Shown one piece after another: positions 24,411-37,196 of a stretch of DNA of 64,000 nucleotides. The notes under the pieces were generated by a model. The model saw only the letters and a list, made by a program, of their open reading frames with translations, was not told the origin of the DNA and made no database searches. The position numbers and the translations under genes were made by a program. Source of the DNA: Pyrrhoderma lamaoense (Eukaryota; Basidiomycota; Agaricomycetes; Hymenochaetales; Hymenochaetaceae); contig NBAZ01000008.1 in the NCBI GenBank assembly GCA_002794735.1, forward strand, positions 620,001 to 684,000, read 5' to 3'. The stretch's first letter is position 1, and every line of letters starts with the position of its first letter.

Positions 24411-27400
24411 ACTCGATTGATTCAGTGATTAAGTGAAGTAGTGTATGGATGGGATTGTAAGCACAAAGGGGGATGAATGGGTGTTTCTGTAGGTTGGTAG
24501 TTGTTATCGAGCGCAGGGGAGCTGTATGGTAGTATATGTATGTGTACAGTAAAACGACGACGATGAAGAGGAAGAGAAAGAGCAGAGCAGAGTAGAGTAG
24601 AGAAGAGAATAGCAAAGGGAGGACCGAGCGAGAACGAGAGCCAACTTATAAAACAGAGCTGAACGGGTGGATGAGTGTCGACGGAGGGGAAGAGAGAGAC
24701 TGTGTGTGTGTGTTATAGAACTGTGTAATATCGATAGAATATATAAAAGTATTTAATTTAAATAAATACCCAAACGACGAGATTTCCAAATAATATTCCA
24801 ATCCGCCGGGATACCATCTTTCTAATTGTCTTCATACCCAATCAGGCAATTACTGTGTTTGTTCCCTCTCTCTCAGGGCTCCCCGAGCCCTCTCTCTCGG
24901 TTAGTCCTCCTCCCATATAGCACTTAGCTTCCGCTCCCCCCTAATTTTTTATTTCCCTTTTTTCCCTTTTTTTCTATTTTTCCTTTGTCGTGAGAATCTC
25001 AGATCTCAAAAATTTGATCTGCATATTTCGTCGTTCCCCCCCTCTCTCTCAGATCTATCCCTCACTTTTAGAATCTTAGGGTCCCCCTGATGTCTTCACC
25101 CGAATTTTTCGGTCTCACTGCGGAACCGGGGGTACGTTGTCTGTCCCCGAGTTTTTCGGTATACATGTTCGTTACAACATTTTTATAGGACAGGAGGGAG
25201 AGATGATGATACTCAACACACGGGAAAGCGGGCGAGGCGGGGAGCATAAGCGGACGGTCTGGTAATAGGTAATACTCATTTTCAAATATAAAAATATAAA
25301 ATAATATAAAATAAACGAAAAAGAAGGCCGCAAAAACTCGTTACCTATCCCCAGTGATTGATTGATGGGTAGGAGAGGGGTTGGTCTATCCGACCCAAAA
25401 CTGTTAATTGTTAATTGCTTATTTGATCATTATTCACTTCTTCTTACATAACAACGACCTACACCTACCCGTTCACTTGAGAAATTGGGCTGACATCTCC
25501 AAGCAAAGACATCCCTCTCAACACTTGAAGCACCTCGACGACGTTGACGTGATTCGCTCGGGTACAAGGACAACAACACATTATTCTGGTATCCAAGAAC
25601 CCAACGTCAAAATTCCCAAAGCCTATCATCACTCAATCACTTTCATCAGAAAAATGAGCTGAGACGCAACCGTAGCCATGGAACTCAACTACGAATACTT
25701 GATAAACTAAATTATTTGCGAAGGGGGGGAATAATCCAAAAACGGAGTATATCGGTTTACCGGTAACACGGATAAGTATGGATGTGCCGATGTCTCTTGG
25801 GACTTTTGACTTGAGCCGGTGTCTCTCCGGGCGTTTCCAAGGCCGCAAGCTGTAAATTACGAGCCGGGATGGGGGGGATGGACACATAAATAATACTAAT
25901 ACTAATACTTATTATACTAATATTAACTAAACAACACCCAGATACTCTGTAACTCTCATTCCCATATCTAGACTCCCACACCGCGTCTCTTCTAGCCACT
26001 TCTCACTTCTAACTCAACTCGCTCGCTCTCAAGTACCTTTATGTCCGTCCGTACCGGTCTTGGCTTCCCCCCCCCACGCCCGCCTTACCTTCCCTACCGC
26101 TCATTCGGGTAATTGCTTTGAGGCTTGAGGGGGAAGGAGGGATTCTCATGTAACGGTACCTAGTTCTAGTGTAACCCAAGTGTAGTGTAGTGTAGTTACC
26201 TTTCTACTTCCTACTTCTCACTTCCTACTTCTAGTCCACAATTCACGATCCACGGACAATGTTCTCATCCACTTCCCCCCCCTCCCCTCTCTTCACTTTC
26301 AACGTCCTTCACGTGTCTGATCACTTGAAGTAATATCGGATGTCGAACATGAAAAGTGGGGAAAAGAAAAATAGATTAAATGAAATGAAATTAAGATGAA
26401 AAACTAAAAAGTCAATTAAACCAGAAGTTCAAAGCCCACTATTCTAATCACACATATCCGGAGGGAGAAAGAGAGAGAAACGAGGGAGGAGGGGAATATC
26501 ATACCAATAATAAATCTAATATAACACTAACATCTATACGTTATTCGATCCACAGTGTGCAGTGCATAGTGGATTGAGCGGGGAAGGGGTTCGCCCACCA
26601 TTCCCAAATACGGACAGAAAGGAGTGTATATATACGTGTACTATATACAGTTGTACAAACTTTAACCAACTCGTACGTAGAGACCAAGGAAGTGAGGGGG
26701 ATCTCCATATCCATATTCGCTATAAACGACCAAGTATGTATATAATATATAACAGCTCCAATATCGAGTATCGAGTAATAAGTATTGTATTAAGTATTGA
26801 ATATGGTATACATACGCATCTCCGTGTCTCTATCCTCTATCACTTATCACTTACCTCTAACAAAGGTTGAAAGGAACGTACGAATCAGGAAAGTCGGACG
26901 TTCTCGTTCCATTGGCCCTTCTTTGGCTTCTTTCTCATACAGGCTAACTAAGGTTTAAGGCTTCTCCTCTCCTCAGCCCTCTCCCACCCTTAGCTTCTTC
27001 AGGAGCCTGGCCTATTTAGGAAGAAAGAGAAGAAGGACGGACAGGCGGACGGACGGATGGATGGATGGAAGGACGAGCGGGCGGGGAGGGGGTGGGACGG
27101 AAGAGGTTATTTCTCCGAGGTTCTTACTCACCCCTCCTTTTAGTTTTTTTAAATTTAATTTTGGCTTTACTTTACTTTACTTTGTTTTGTTAATTACTAG
27201 TGACTGGTCGATGTGGGTGTGCTTATCGCAAGTGGATGTATGGATGTATGAGTAGGGGTGTATGGTTCACGGGGTACACATACATAGCTTTAAATACAAT
27301 CATATAAAAATAATCATACCTTGTACTTTGTACTTGTACCTCTTCAACTCGACTTGACTCGGCTCGAGTTAAGCTTTGCGATACAATGGGGTGGGGGTAG

Positions 27401-27529
27401 GACTGGAAGTCACATAAAAAGTACAAAATACAAATTACCAAATGACGAATGATGAAATACAAAGTCCCAAGAACCCCCTCCCTCCCTTGTATCAAAGAAG
27501 TCTGATGATAAATACTAGCTGCTAATCGA

Positions 27530-27592
27530 TATATAATATATAATATATAATATATAATATATAATATATAATATATAATATATAATATATAA
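27530..27592. repeat. Heptamer microsatellite, TATATAA, nine copies
   Basis: The 63 bases are nine exact tandem copies of TATATAA. The apparent open frame across it (27223-27603, minus) is an artefact of the repeat. Such tracts vary in copy number between strains. Confidence 0.95.
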
Positions 27593-28125
27593 TAGATGAT
27601 CAACCAAGGACCAAAAAAATCGGAGAGAGAGATATCCCCCCCCTTCGAATTCGGGACTTTATACGAGGAAGTGAAGAAAAAGTTGACGTCGGGTTGTAAA
27701 ACTTACATGTACTCGTACTTGTACTTGTGAGTTATACGTTCATACTGTACCACGTTCGAATGCTTCTACGTGCTTTGTTTTGTTGTATGCACACATACTT
27801 ATATCTATCGATCTATATATGTGTATGACAGATTTATGAACATGAACGAATTATTGTTATTATATCACTTATCTGTAATATTATATAGTATTATAAGTAT
27901 ATTGATATTGATTATCGACGTCCCGAACCCGACCCCCCCTCCTCTTCAATATTAAGATACACTAATACACTAACATTTATATAAAATGATTGACTTTCTC
28001 ATACACGCTACCAACTAAATCGATTCGAATCGAATTCGGAGTTGGGAAGTTGGGAGTTGGCGTTGCGTTGGCGTTTTGTATAGTGTAAACTCTAAACTCT
28101 AAAGAAAAAATCTGCTTGAGAAGTT

Positions 28126-28159
28126 TGAAAGGAACGTCCCTTTTTGGACGTTCCTTTCA
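28126..28159. repeat. Perfect 14-bp inverted repeat, hairpin with 6-base loop
   Basis: The arms are TGAAAGGAACGTCC at 28126-28139 and its exact reverse complement at 28146-28159, separated by CTTTTT. The first arm's core also occurs near 26868 (TTGAAAGGAACGT) without its partner. It could form a stable RNA or DNA hairpin or be a dyad binding site. Confidence 0.9.
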
Positions 28160-31100
28160 CTTACTTTTATTTTCTTAGAATAGAAGTTCTTCCCGTTATG
28201 CCCCTCTCAGTCTGAGTCTTGCTCCCAACTTATTAACAACTCCGAAAAAAAAAACAATGACATCAACACGGTGACACAGCAACACACGCACGTTAACACA
28301 TCCGGCGGCATCCCTGATTCTCTCCTCCCCCCCAATTCGTCTTGGGTAGATTGATTACGTTACCAAGTACGGAGAAACTACAGTAACAATGCTTGACGAA
28401 AGCTTACATATGCAAATGGGTACATCTCACATCTCATCTCTTTCCGAGACACACGGGGGAGAGCGGACGAGCGGACGGGTTACTTGTTTTTTTTTGGGGG
28501 GGGAGGGGGGAAATTAGAGTTTGGAGTTTGGAGTTTGAGTTTGAGGTTTTAGGGAAAGAGGTCGAAAAGTCGGAAAGTCGTAAAGGGGATTAACAAAACA
28601 GAAAATAGAAAACGGGAGAAATGGAGTAGTAGTGACATGTAGTTTGTGTTGATGGGGTATGATATTAACAATAATAATAATAATAATAGTTACAAGGTAC
28701 AAGGTCTATTAAAAACGTGAACCCGAAATTTTCGGAGTGTGCGGTTATGAAAGAGAGATGAAAGAGATGGAGGGAGGGGGGGGGGGGTGGATACGATCAA
28801 AAGGAACAATCTTTCTTTTTTTTTTAGAACTTCCACGGAATCTCATCTGATGTATGGGGAAGAATGGGAACAAGACATGAAATTCGGACTTAACGGCTGT
28901 TTTTCTTTCTTTCATTTTCTTCTTCTTTTTAATGATATGATGACAAGGGGGAGCGTTTTTTCTTTAGCGACGAAAGGACGGGAAAAAAAGCAAGAACAAG
29001 AGCAAGGTGAAAGGAGGAAAGATGATTACGATGATATAGGGTCGCGTGTTCTCTCTCTCTCTCTCAATCGTCATCATGTCATACGTTAGGCGCGGGGGGG
29101 GGCGTACTTGAGATCAAAAGAGAGATTTCCTTTTTTTTTGATCATCATCATCATCATTTTATGGAAAAGTAAATATGGAAGAATATTTCTAAATATTAAA
29201 AATATCATCTACCCCTCCCAACCAGATGCAACTACGCGACAAACGTGCGTTTGCGTCGCAAGTGCATTTTTCTAAGACTTAAGACTAAAAGTGAGACCAG
29301 ACCCGAAGGAGAATAGAAGAGAAAAAAGGTTTTTTGTCTGAGATATGAGTATTTGGGGGTAATAAAGGGGATGATGTCTTAAAAAACAGAGATTAGATAT
29401 TTAGAATTAGAATTAGGATTAAAAATTGTAAATTAAGAATTAAAAGAAATAGAGAATAGGATAAGGATAATAGGTAAATAGGAAATTGAATTAACCAATG
29501 AAATGAACAAGAGACAATTAAGAGTCAACGGCGCGCCTGACTGACTCGGGGACATTGACCCATGACAGAACAACCGAGAGCACGGAAAATGGGTTGAATA
29601 AGGTGTAGGTGAACGAAATGTTGTAAAAGAACTGATAGAAACAACCAAATCGTAACGTAGTCCCATTACGCACTTCAACTAGTATTTTGAGACCTCAAGT
29701 ACGAGCTGAACGCATGTCCTTCAATTGATGGTTAGAACGGTCCTTCTAGATCGCTTCCACATGATGATGATAGTCATAATGATGTATTGTTGAGATAAGT
29801 GTGGTTTAGTTAGGATTTCGCATCACGTCAGTACAACAATAATATTTGTCGTTGAAGAAGTAGCCCATCCATCCTACTTTCCTCATACACCGTATGAGTG
29901 ACTCTTAGTGTTATGACAGATATTAAATATCAACAAACAATAATAATGTGCAAAATTGTATTATCATCAATAATATAACTAATCTATTCTCATGTTCCAT
30001 ACATACATACATACATGTCATTAAAGTTACTTCTTTCCCTCCCATCTATCCACTCCCCATGCCACATCTGCACAATCGTCAATTACTATGTTCCTAAGTT
30101 TCCTTTGTGATATACTTTATCCCGAAGTTCCTGTAACGACCTAGGGGTGACTCTGGAGCGGAGGTCGGAGGTAGCTCGGGATGAATTAAAGGTTGATCAG
30201 GAAGTAGTACTGTCGGCATGTAAGAGATGTAGGAAGCCAGCAATCAGATGAGAAAAGGTTGAGGCTGTAGCGTGGAGGGGATACTATGATAAGGTATTGA
30301 CATCGATGTCATCGAAAGAGAAACGAAACCATTTGAGTGCCCGTACTATCATAAGACGTCATACAGCGATTCTGCTTGCGCCATCTTTTGAGTTCTTTTG
30401 AGTTCCCCAATGCGTATGTTCAACCATTTGACTAGTGAGGGATGTCTTGCAGGATAGAGGACATAGATTCGATTACAGGTTATGTATTTAAGAAGGGAGA
30501 AGGGAGGAGAGCCTTGACCTCCAATACGGCTTGAACTGAGATCGCTATCGCGTATCGTCGCAAAAAGAACATTCGAACAACGTCGAAAAGTTGACGGCGA
30601 ACATATACAACACTAATACTTTCCACTTCCCTACAGCCATCGATTTTGTGTGCCTGTCTTTACACCATACACGGGCGTGTCGCGGTCAGCTGATCCACTG
30701 GATTCTTTCACACCCCCATACCCGAAAAGGAGACCCGTAAAAAGACCACACCTATATTCCCTGTACGTTTTGGATCTTGCTCTTTTTGACGAGTTCCACA
30801 CATCACTTTCAAGTATACTATCTCCCGCCCTCCGACAACCATGAATCTCTCTTCTTCGTTTCGTCTTCCCGTTCACCCACCTAAACCCAACATATAGTTT
30901 ACAACGGTTAACCCATATCAGCTGTTAATACAATCGCGCATCCACATTAGTCTTCGAACCTTTTCCCGAACCCCCCGCCTTTTCCCTCTAGACTTCCCTC
31001 ACATCCCCACCTTTTCTCTGAAAGCATACACGTCCTCCAAACCCCCTTCCTCCTCTTCCAACCAACGACACAAAATACCCGAAAGTAAAGATAATAACAG

Positions 31101-31173
31101 AGGTTTGCCACAACTAAGAAAAGAAGAAAAATAACCATGCAGGGGATGTACAACCCCCTCTGTTGGAGGTCCA

Positions 31174-33366
31174 CTATGGAGTCCAGACCTTAACAGTCTG
31201 GTCCACGCTTCCCGTTGCGACGACGTTCACCCTCTTTGGTTCGTCCCCCTCCGCTGACCCGTTTACCCCTCTTGCACCTTCAGCTCCTGCAGCACCAGAT
31301 GACCCGCCACTTTTTCCACCGGTAGTTGCTCTCCCCCAAGCCATGCTTTGCACAAAGTGTCCGTGTGCTTCAACAGTCTTAACGCATCTGCCTGTCGACA
31401 GCTCCCATACTCGGATCGTTTTGTCGTCTGCACAAGAGAGAAGGAACTTGCCGTTTGGATGGAAGACAAGCGCTCGGACCCAGTTATCGTGCCCCGGCTA
31501 GTGTATTTAACGACGGATAACAAGAATGGATATTGGAACGTATACGAGTAGTTTGGATTCGGTACAGAAGAAGTGTTGGTATATGAGTTGCTAATAGTTA
31601 GTCTTACTCCATTCAAAGATAATTCACCATAAAAAATGAACAAACATGGACAAATAGCAATAAAGACGGGTACAGAACGAAGAAAACTCCGCGAACAAAA
31701 ATAGCAAAATATATATTGTCGCGAGAATGAAAACAAAAGTATTGTCAAATAAGCAAAACTGACCAGTGTTCGTAATAGCTGCCCATTCGTCGTGTCCCAT
31801 AGTTTGATATATTTGTCTCGTCCACCAGTGGCAGCATATAGTCCAGGAACCTTTGATCGCTCTGCGACTATGCCAGCCAAGTCTCGGATAGCCGGGTAGG
31901 CATTGGATGGTGCGAAGACGATTGTTTCTATAACATTTTCATGCCCTCGTAATTCTACTTTTGTTTCACCAGACAGGTAGTCCCAAATCCGGCCTGTCTA
32001 TTTTATTCGAAGGTTGATTTTTTTATATTGATAAAATTAGGTAGGTAAGTTGGTTGAGACGGAGTAAGGGTGGAAGAAGAAGAGATCAAATGGATATGCA
32101 AAGATAGTTTAGATAGAATCAGGTCAGATTTGTTTGGTCTCGGATGACTGTATAGTATAATCAGTACGTACGTGGTCATTAGAACAGCTTGCTAACAAGC
32201 GGCCGTCATCAGAAGGTGTTACACATCGTACCCATTCGTTGTGACCATTTAGTAGTCTTACTTGGTGTCTAATAGTATAATCAAAATGAGTATTGAGGTT
32301 TTCACAAGGCTATTGAAGGATTGGAACAGTGCTTATGGAAGCGAAACAATCATGGAAGATTAGTAGTGATCTCGGATACGCACCCTAAACCGACATTCCA
32401 GACACGAATTGTGCGGTCACGACCCGCACTCACTATAAATTCATCCCCTGGCATAAATCGTACTGATGATATGCTGTGATCGTGTCCGGCCATCGTCTTC
32501 GTGTTCTTCCATTCATTTTGGGTATCCCAGACTTTGATGAACAAATCAGCGGCGCATGATACTAAGAAGCAGTGATATATCATTCATACATGCAAAAAAA
32601 AATTCTCAGCTATACACGGAACACAGGGAGAATTTGATACATACCGAGTAAATTTCCTCTTGAATCAAAGTCGATATCATTCACTGCCCGAGTATGTCCC
32701 TTAAGGGTACGCTCGAACTCTCCAGTTTCCCAGTCCCATATTTTGATTGTCGCGTCGTTACTAGCAGAGGCGAGCAAGGAGTATGCTGGGTGGAACGCAA
32801 CCTTTGTAACCTCACTACGGTGTCCAGTAAGAACACGTCCTGCTGGGGCACGGGGGACCCAGTCAGATTGGGAAGCAGCGCGTTTTGCGGGGGATATAGA
32901 TAGTTCTTCTTGCAGTGCGGCATTTCTGTTCTCTAGTTCCATTATCTGGGAGTTTTAAGCAAAGTTGTAATAGCAATTGTATATTATTGGTTGTATGAAG
33001 GAATTTAGTAGATAAATTAAGAGACGACTAGACTGAACTGACTTTCTTCTGTAGACGAATCACACTTGTCCATTTCTTTTCTAGCAGCTGAGCATACTTT
33101 GACTTGGGATCGGGGGTATAGTCGATATTTGTCTCATCTCTGAAAGCTGCGTAGGCATCAGAGAAATTCTGAGAGTGAAGATATTCGAGGATGGACTTGT
33201 GTCTGGCATAGATCAATTAGACCGATGGAACACATTATCAAAACAATAAGATAAATTGAAGAAAGTCAAGCTTGTATATAATCCTCCACATGGCACATTA
33301 TTCCCTAGTTTTGAGTATCAGACACACTCACAACTCTTCTTTCTGTCTTTCAGAGAGTAAGGACAT
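31174..33366 (-). CDS. PAC1: PAC1/LIS1/NudF dynein regulator
   Basis: This is the dynein-binding protein for nuclear migration and spindle positioning. The start at 33366 reads [12 protein letters not shown], followed after an intron by the LisH motif ([17 protein letters not shown]) and a short coiled coil ([17 protein letters not shown]). Seven WD40 blades follow: [104 protein letters not shown] and [20 protein letters not shown], ending [11 protein letters not shown] and stop at 31174. A Gly/Ala/Ser-rich insert sits in the last blade. The frame is intact with about eight introns. The open frame on the plus strand at 31163-31501 is its shadow. Confidence 0.96.
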
Positions 33367-34296
33367 GGTAGGAGATCTTAACCCGTATTAGTACGTGGAA
33401 TTGGTCGTTAGCGGCAGTTTGCGCGATTGGGTATAGTCCCTGATAGTGCTTATCGAGTTCTTGTATAAATATCGACGTAATTTAATGGTAAAGGCGACAG
33501 AAAGAGGATTGTTGAGCGATGTTGGTTTATGAGTATCGTTAAATGGTATGTGACCAGGTCGCGTACCATCATACACTCGTGGGAACATATGGACATACAT
33601 GATCTTTTGTACGTCTTTTTACAATGACCATATCAATAGATCAGGCCAAAATAGCGGTTGTGAAGACTGTGAAACGGATATTGATGGTCGACATGGCTTG
33701 CTGTCGAATAAAGAGACAAATGTGCACATATATCTTTCATCCAGAACATTTGAATGTGCTTTGTCGATGACGATGTACTCTGCAAATCCCTATTTTACGT
33801 CCATTGATTACTTATAGGCATGAGTATATGCATCATTCGCTTCCGATCAATATATTGTACATCTATTCTGTAAATCATCAGTGACCTTCTATGCTGTAGA
33901 AGCTGCATAAATAGGGCAAGAAGCTGAGCATATTTCGTGTTGGATTCAACCCGACTTTGTCAGTCCTTTTTTGATTTTATTTTTGGTGAAGTCTGGCGCA
34001 CAGGACAGCATCAAGAAAGTGCGTGGAGAGCCGGCCGTGACTTGTTGCGAGACACCCGGCTGAGGAGACCCAAACGCATTCACCGCCTGACAACCGCCTC
34101 TTCGTCAGCTCATCACTCTTTTTCTTTCTCCATCATCTTCTTACAAGAAATCATTTTAAAGTATAAAGGACAGAGGACGCATCTCTATATCCAGATCGTC
34201 CTTCTATCGCGTCTACAATCGTGGTTCTCTTAATAAAACTTCTCATCAAGGACTCCCCAAAGAAAGACAAACGACGCTTCTTCATCTACTACAGTA
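33367..34296. other. Divergent promoter region, PAC1 and YTH gene
   Basis: PAC1 (-) and the YTH gene (+) start from opposite ends of these 930 bases, so both promoters should lie here. A pyrimidine-rich stretch (about 34110-34140) precedes the YTH start. The frames at 33599-33817 and 33937-34233 have no support. Confidence 0.55.
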
Positions 34297-37196
34297 ATGT
34301 CCAGTAATCCAGTCTCTCCTCCACCGGTACCCGCTGGTTCTCCGCCTCTAGATGAGCAAGTACAGACACTCGCAGGTGGTGTCCGTAGACATCATACTAT
34401 CACTGCAACATCTCGCGGCACTCGGACATCACGCCTTCTCTCGGAGGATGCCCCAAACCCGCAAACGTGGAACGATGACGAGGTCGTCGACCCCGACTGG
34501 GTAGGCGGTGTTGGGGCCGTCGGGGAGAAGAATACTGCTCTCCACCGTCAGAGCTCACTCCCCACCAGATACAATCGCAGTACGTACTTGCTATATTCTT
34601 TCCCTCACACCATCCCCGTATTCCAGAGAGATCGAGTCACGATCCCTCATTATAGCAAATCCTCATTTTTCTATTGTTATCAGAACATGATCAGGGTGTT
34701 TGAGGGTGCTAACTTTCATATTCTATATGTAATACACTTCAAATAGCTGGTCTTATGCGCAATACAAACAGACAAGGTGGTACTCTGACCCCAAGAACAA
34801 TGAATACCCTCAGCTCACTAACAGCAGAGAACGTGCGTGAAGGAGAAGATGAAGATTGGGAAAATGATATGCGTAGCTGGAATAGTGATGAGGTCAGTCA
34901 AAGATCTATATTTTACAGTGTACAACAATATCCCACTTCCTTCCCTCCCTTTCTTGCCATCATCCGTCATTTTCCTCTTTATTCTCTCTTTTCTTCCCTT
35001 TTGCTTACTGTAGCATCTTATCATTTGTAGCGTGTTGATAGTCACGACATGGCTTCACAATATTCTCATGTCGTCGAATCTCACTCTGGCTCCTCTCATG
35101 GGCATTCACCCCTTTCCCCTTCTTTTCCACCCCACACGGTTTCTCCTCCTCCTGCGGAGGTCAATGTCCGTCGAAACCAGTCTCTTACCTATGGAGCCTC
35201 GGGTGGGAATGTTCGCCGTATGGCTGTGAATCTTCGTCGATCCGGTACGCTTCAAGCTCAGATCGAACGTCCGCATGCTTCCACAGCTGCTAGTTCAACT
35301 TCGCCCCGAGCCCAGTCGATAACGAGGAAGATTTCCAAGAGAATGAACAACAACAACTCTCCGAGGAAGACTATCAGTTCTCTCTTCTACAGCAGCAAAA
35401 TGCTTATGCTCAAAGTACCGGTGGTCATTATACTCCTTCTTCTGTTGGACGTAGCTCCCCTTGGAGCATGAATAGTGGAGGCAGTGAATGGAAAACCAAT
35501 GCTGCCGTAGGAGCCGGATCGAGTGTGATGGACGACGTTCAGCGAGCATTTTCTGGTCTTGAGATTGGAAATAATAATAATGGGTCCCAAGGAATGCTGC
35601 CACCAAGATACAACAGTCAGCAAGGAAGCGGGACTATCGGACAACCTTCTGGTTTACGAGGCAACGGTAATAATAATAGCAACGGCAACGGTCTTGGCGT
35701 TAATCAGCTTGGTGCAGGTGCAGGGAAGCTCCAGCTCGTAACTGATATCGATAGCAATATTCGAAGTGGACCCAACAGTGCATCGACCAACGTCTCAACT
35801 ATGGGACATGGTGGCTTTCCGCAACAGGATCGACACCGCGGTTCGAGCATGTCAGGATGGGACCAGCAGCAGCAGGAGAAGATTCGTAGCTTGACCACCC
35901 GTTCGAGCAATCCGAACCTACAATACTCCGCAGGATCATATGATGCATCGGGTCTCCCACCGAACCCGTCTATTCCTGCTCAGTATCTTGGGCAGCAAGG
36001 ACAAGGGCAGGGACCCCGTCTTGGTGTTTCCACCAATTTCGGTCAAGGAATGCAAGGCCAAAATAACTTTATCTCTTCTCCGATAGATGTTCCTACTCTC
36101 ATAGCTGCAAAAGGTTATAACCCGGCATCATTCAATCTCAAACCTGACTTTGTAAGCATCTCATATATTTACGTCAATTGTGTCTAATTTCAGTTTGAAC
36201 TCCTATGTGAACTTTAGGCGAGATACTTTGTTATCAAATCTTACACTGAGGATGACGTCCACAAATCTCTAAAATACGAAATCTGGAGTTCCACTGATCC
36301 CGGAAACAAACGGCTTGATAAGGCATTCAAAGAAACTGCCGGAAGAGGACCCATATATCTATTCTTTAGTGTAAACGCCTCTGGTCATTTCTGCGGTATG
36401 GCTGAGATGATGACGGCCGTCGATTATACGCGGAGTAGTACTGTCTGGGCATCTGATAAGTGGAAAGGTGTATTCAAGGTCAGATGGATCTTTGTACGCG
36501 ACATCCCGAACTCAACTCTCCGACATATCAAGCTTAAGTGAGTAGCATAACATTGGAAATTCACTGTGCAATAAAAGCATGCTTTTCCATTCCCCCAAAA
36601 ACACCCATTTCCCTTTTGTTTGTTCCTTAACTTAGCGCTAGTATTGTTGGTTAACCATATACTGATACAATTTCTTTGTCTGCTTTGAATTTCACCATCA
36701 GTAATACTCAAGAGCGCAAACCTGTAACAAATAGTCGTGACACACAGGAACTCTTGCCGGATGCTGGTCAGGAGATGCTCCGGATATTCTTCACCCATCC
36801 AGCTCGTACTTCTCTGCTCCAAGACTTCGCCTTCTATGAGGTATGAGCAGTAACCTATTTATCTTAATGAAATCCACATGTCTCTAATGGTTGTTCTAGC
36901 TTCAGTCTATGCAGAAGCTGCAACAACAGCAACAACAACAGTCGGCCGTTCCTCAGTCTCCGCCTTTACAATCTACATCACCACAGCCTGGACAACACCC
37001 TTTCGCACTTCCTAATCCATACTCTAGCCAGCACCTTAGTGGCCAGCTGAACACTATTAATCAACTAGGCCAAATGAGCCAGATGATCTCTCCATTACAG
37101 ATGAACTCACAGTACGCTGTTCAGAGTAACATTATGCGCAATCCGAGCCCCGTACCCGTTAATCCGGGACCTCAAGGCTATATGGGTAACTTCTAG
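34297..37196 (+). CDS. YTH-domain m6A RNA reader, YTHDF/Pho92 type
   Basis: The protein reads N6-methyladenosine in mRNA. The start at 34297 ([18 protein letters not shown]) leads into about 550 residues of disordered Ser/Pro/Asn/Gln/Gly-rich sequence over several exons; the join 35244/35316 is a phase-1 intron. The YTH domain then spans 36218 to 36840: [86 protein letters not shown] and [12 protein letters not shown]. The three aromatic-cage tryptophans (EIW, TVW, DKW) are all present. A Gln-rich and Pro-rich tail ends MGNF. The closeness to animal YTHDF1-3 supports a cytoplasmic role in mRNA decay. The disordered N-terminus probably drives condensation, by inference. Confidence 0.94.

Larger units (their letters stand above)
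24411..31173. other. Gene-poor, microsatellite-rich 6.8 kb stretch
   Basis: No conserved or splice-linked coding piece was found on either strand. The stretch is full of homopolymers and simple repeats: G runs at about 28496-28515 and 28777-28788, CATA repeats near 30000, GAT/CAT triplets near 29140, a nine-copy heptamer at 27530-27592 and a perfect hairpin at 28126-28159. Open frames here (24337-24615, 26562-26870, 27223-27603, 30631-30876) are low-complexity shadows. The left part is upstream of the Clp1-like start and may hold its control region; the right part lies downstream of PAC1. An unrecognised non-coding RNA cannot be excluded. Confidence 0.6.

Noticed and set aside
27223..27603. 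Minus-strand Tyr/Ile-rich frame
   Set aside because: It is a translation of the TATATAA microsatellite.
31163..31501. Plus-strand open frame overlapping the PAC1 3' end
   Set aside because: It is antisense to conserved WD40 codons of PAC1 and has no splice or family support.
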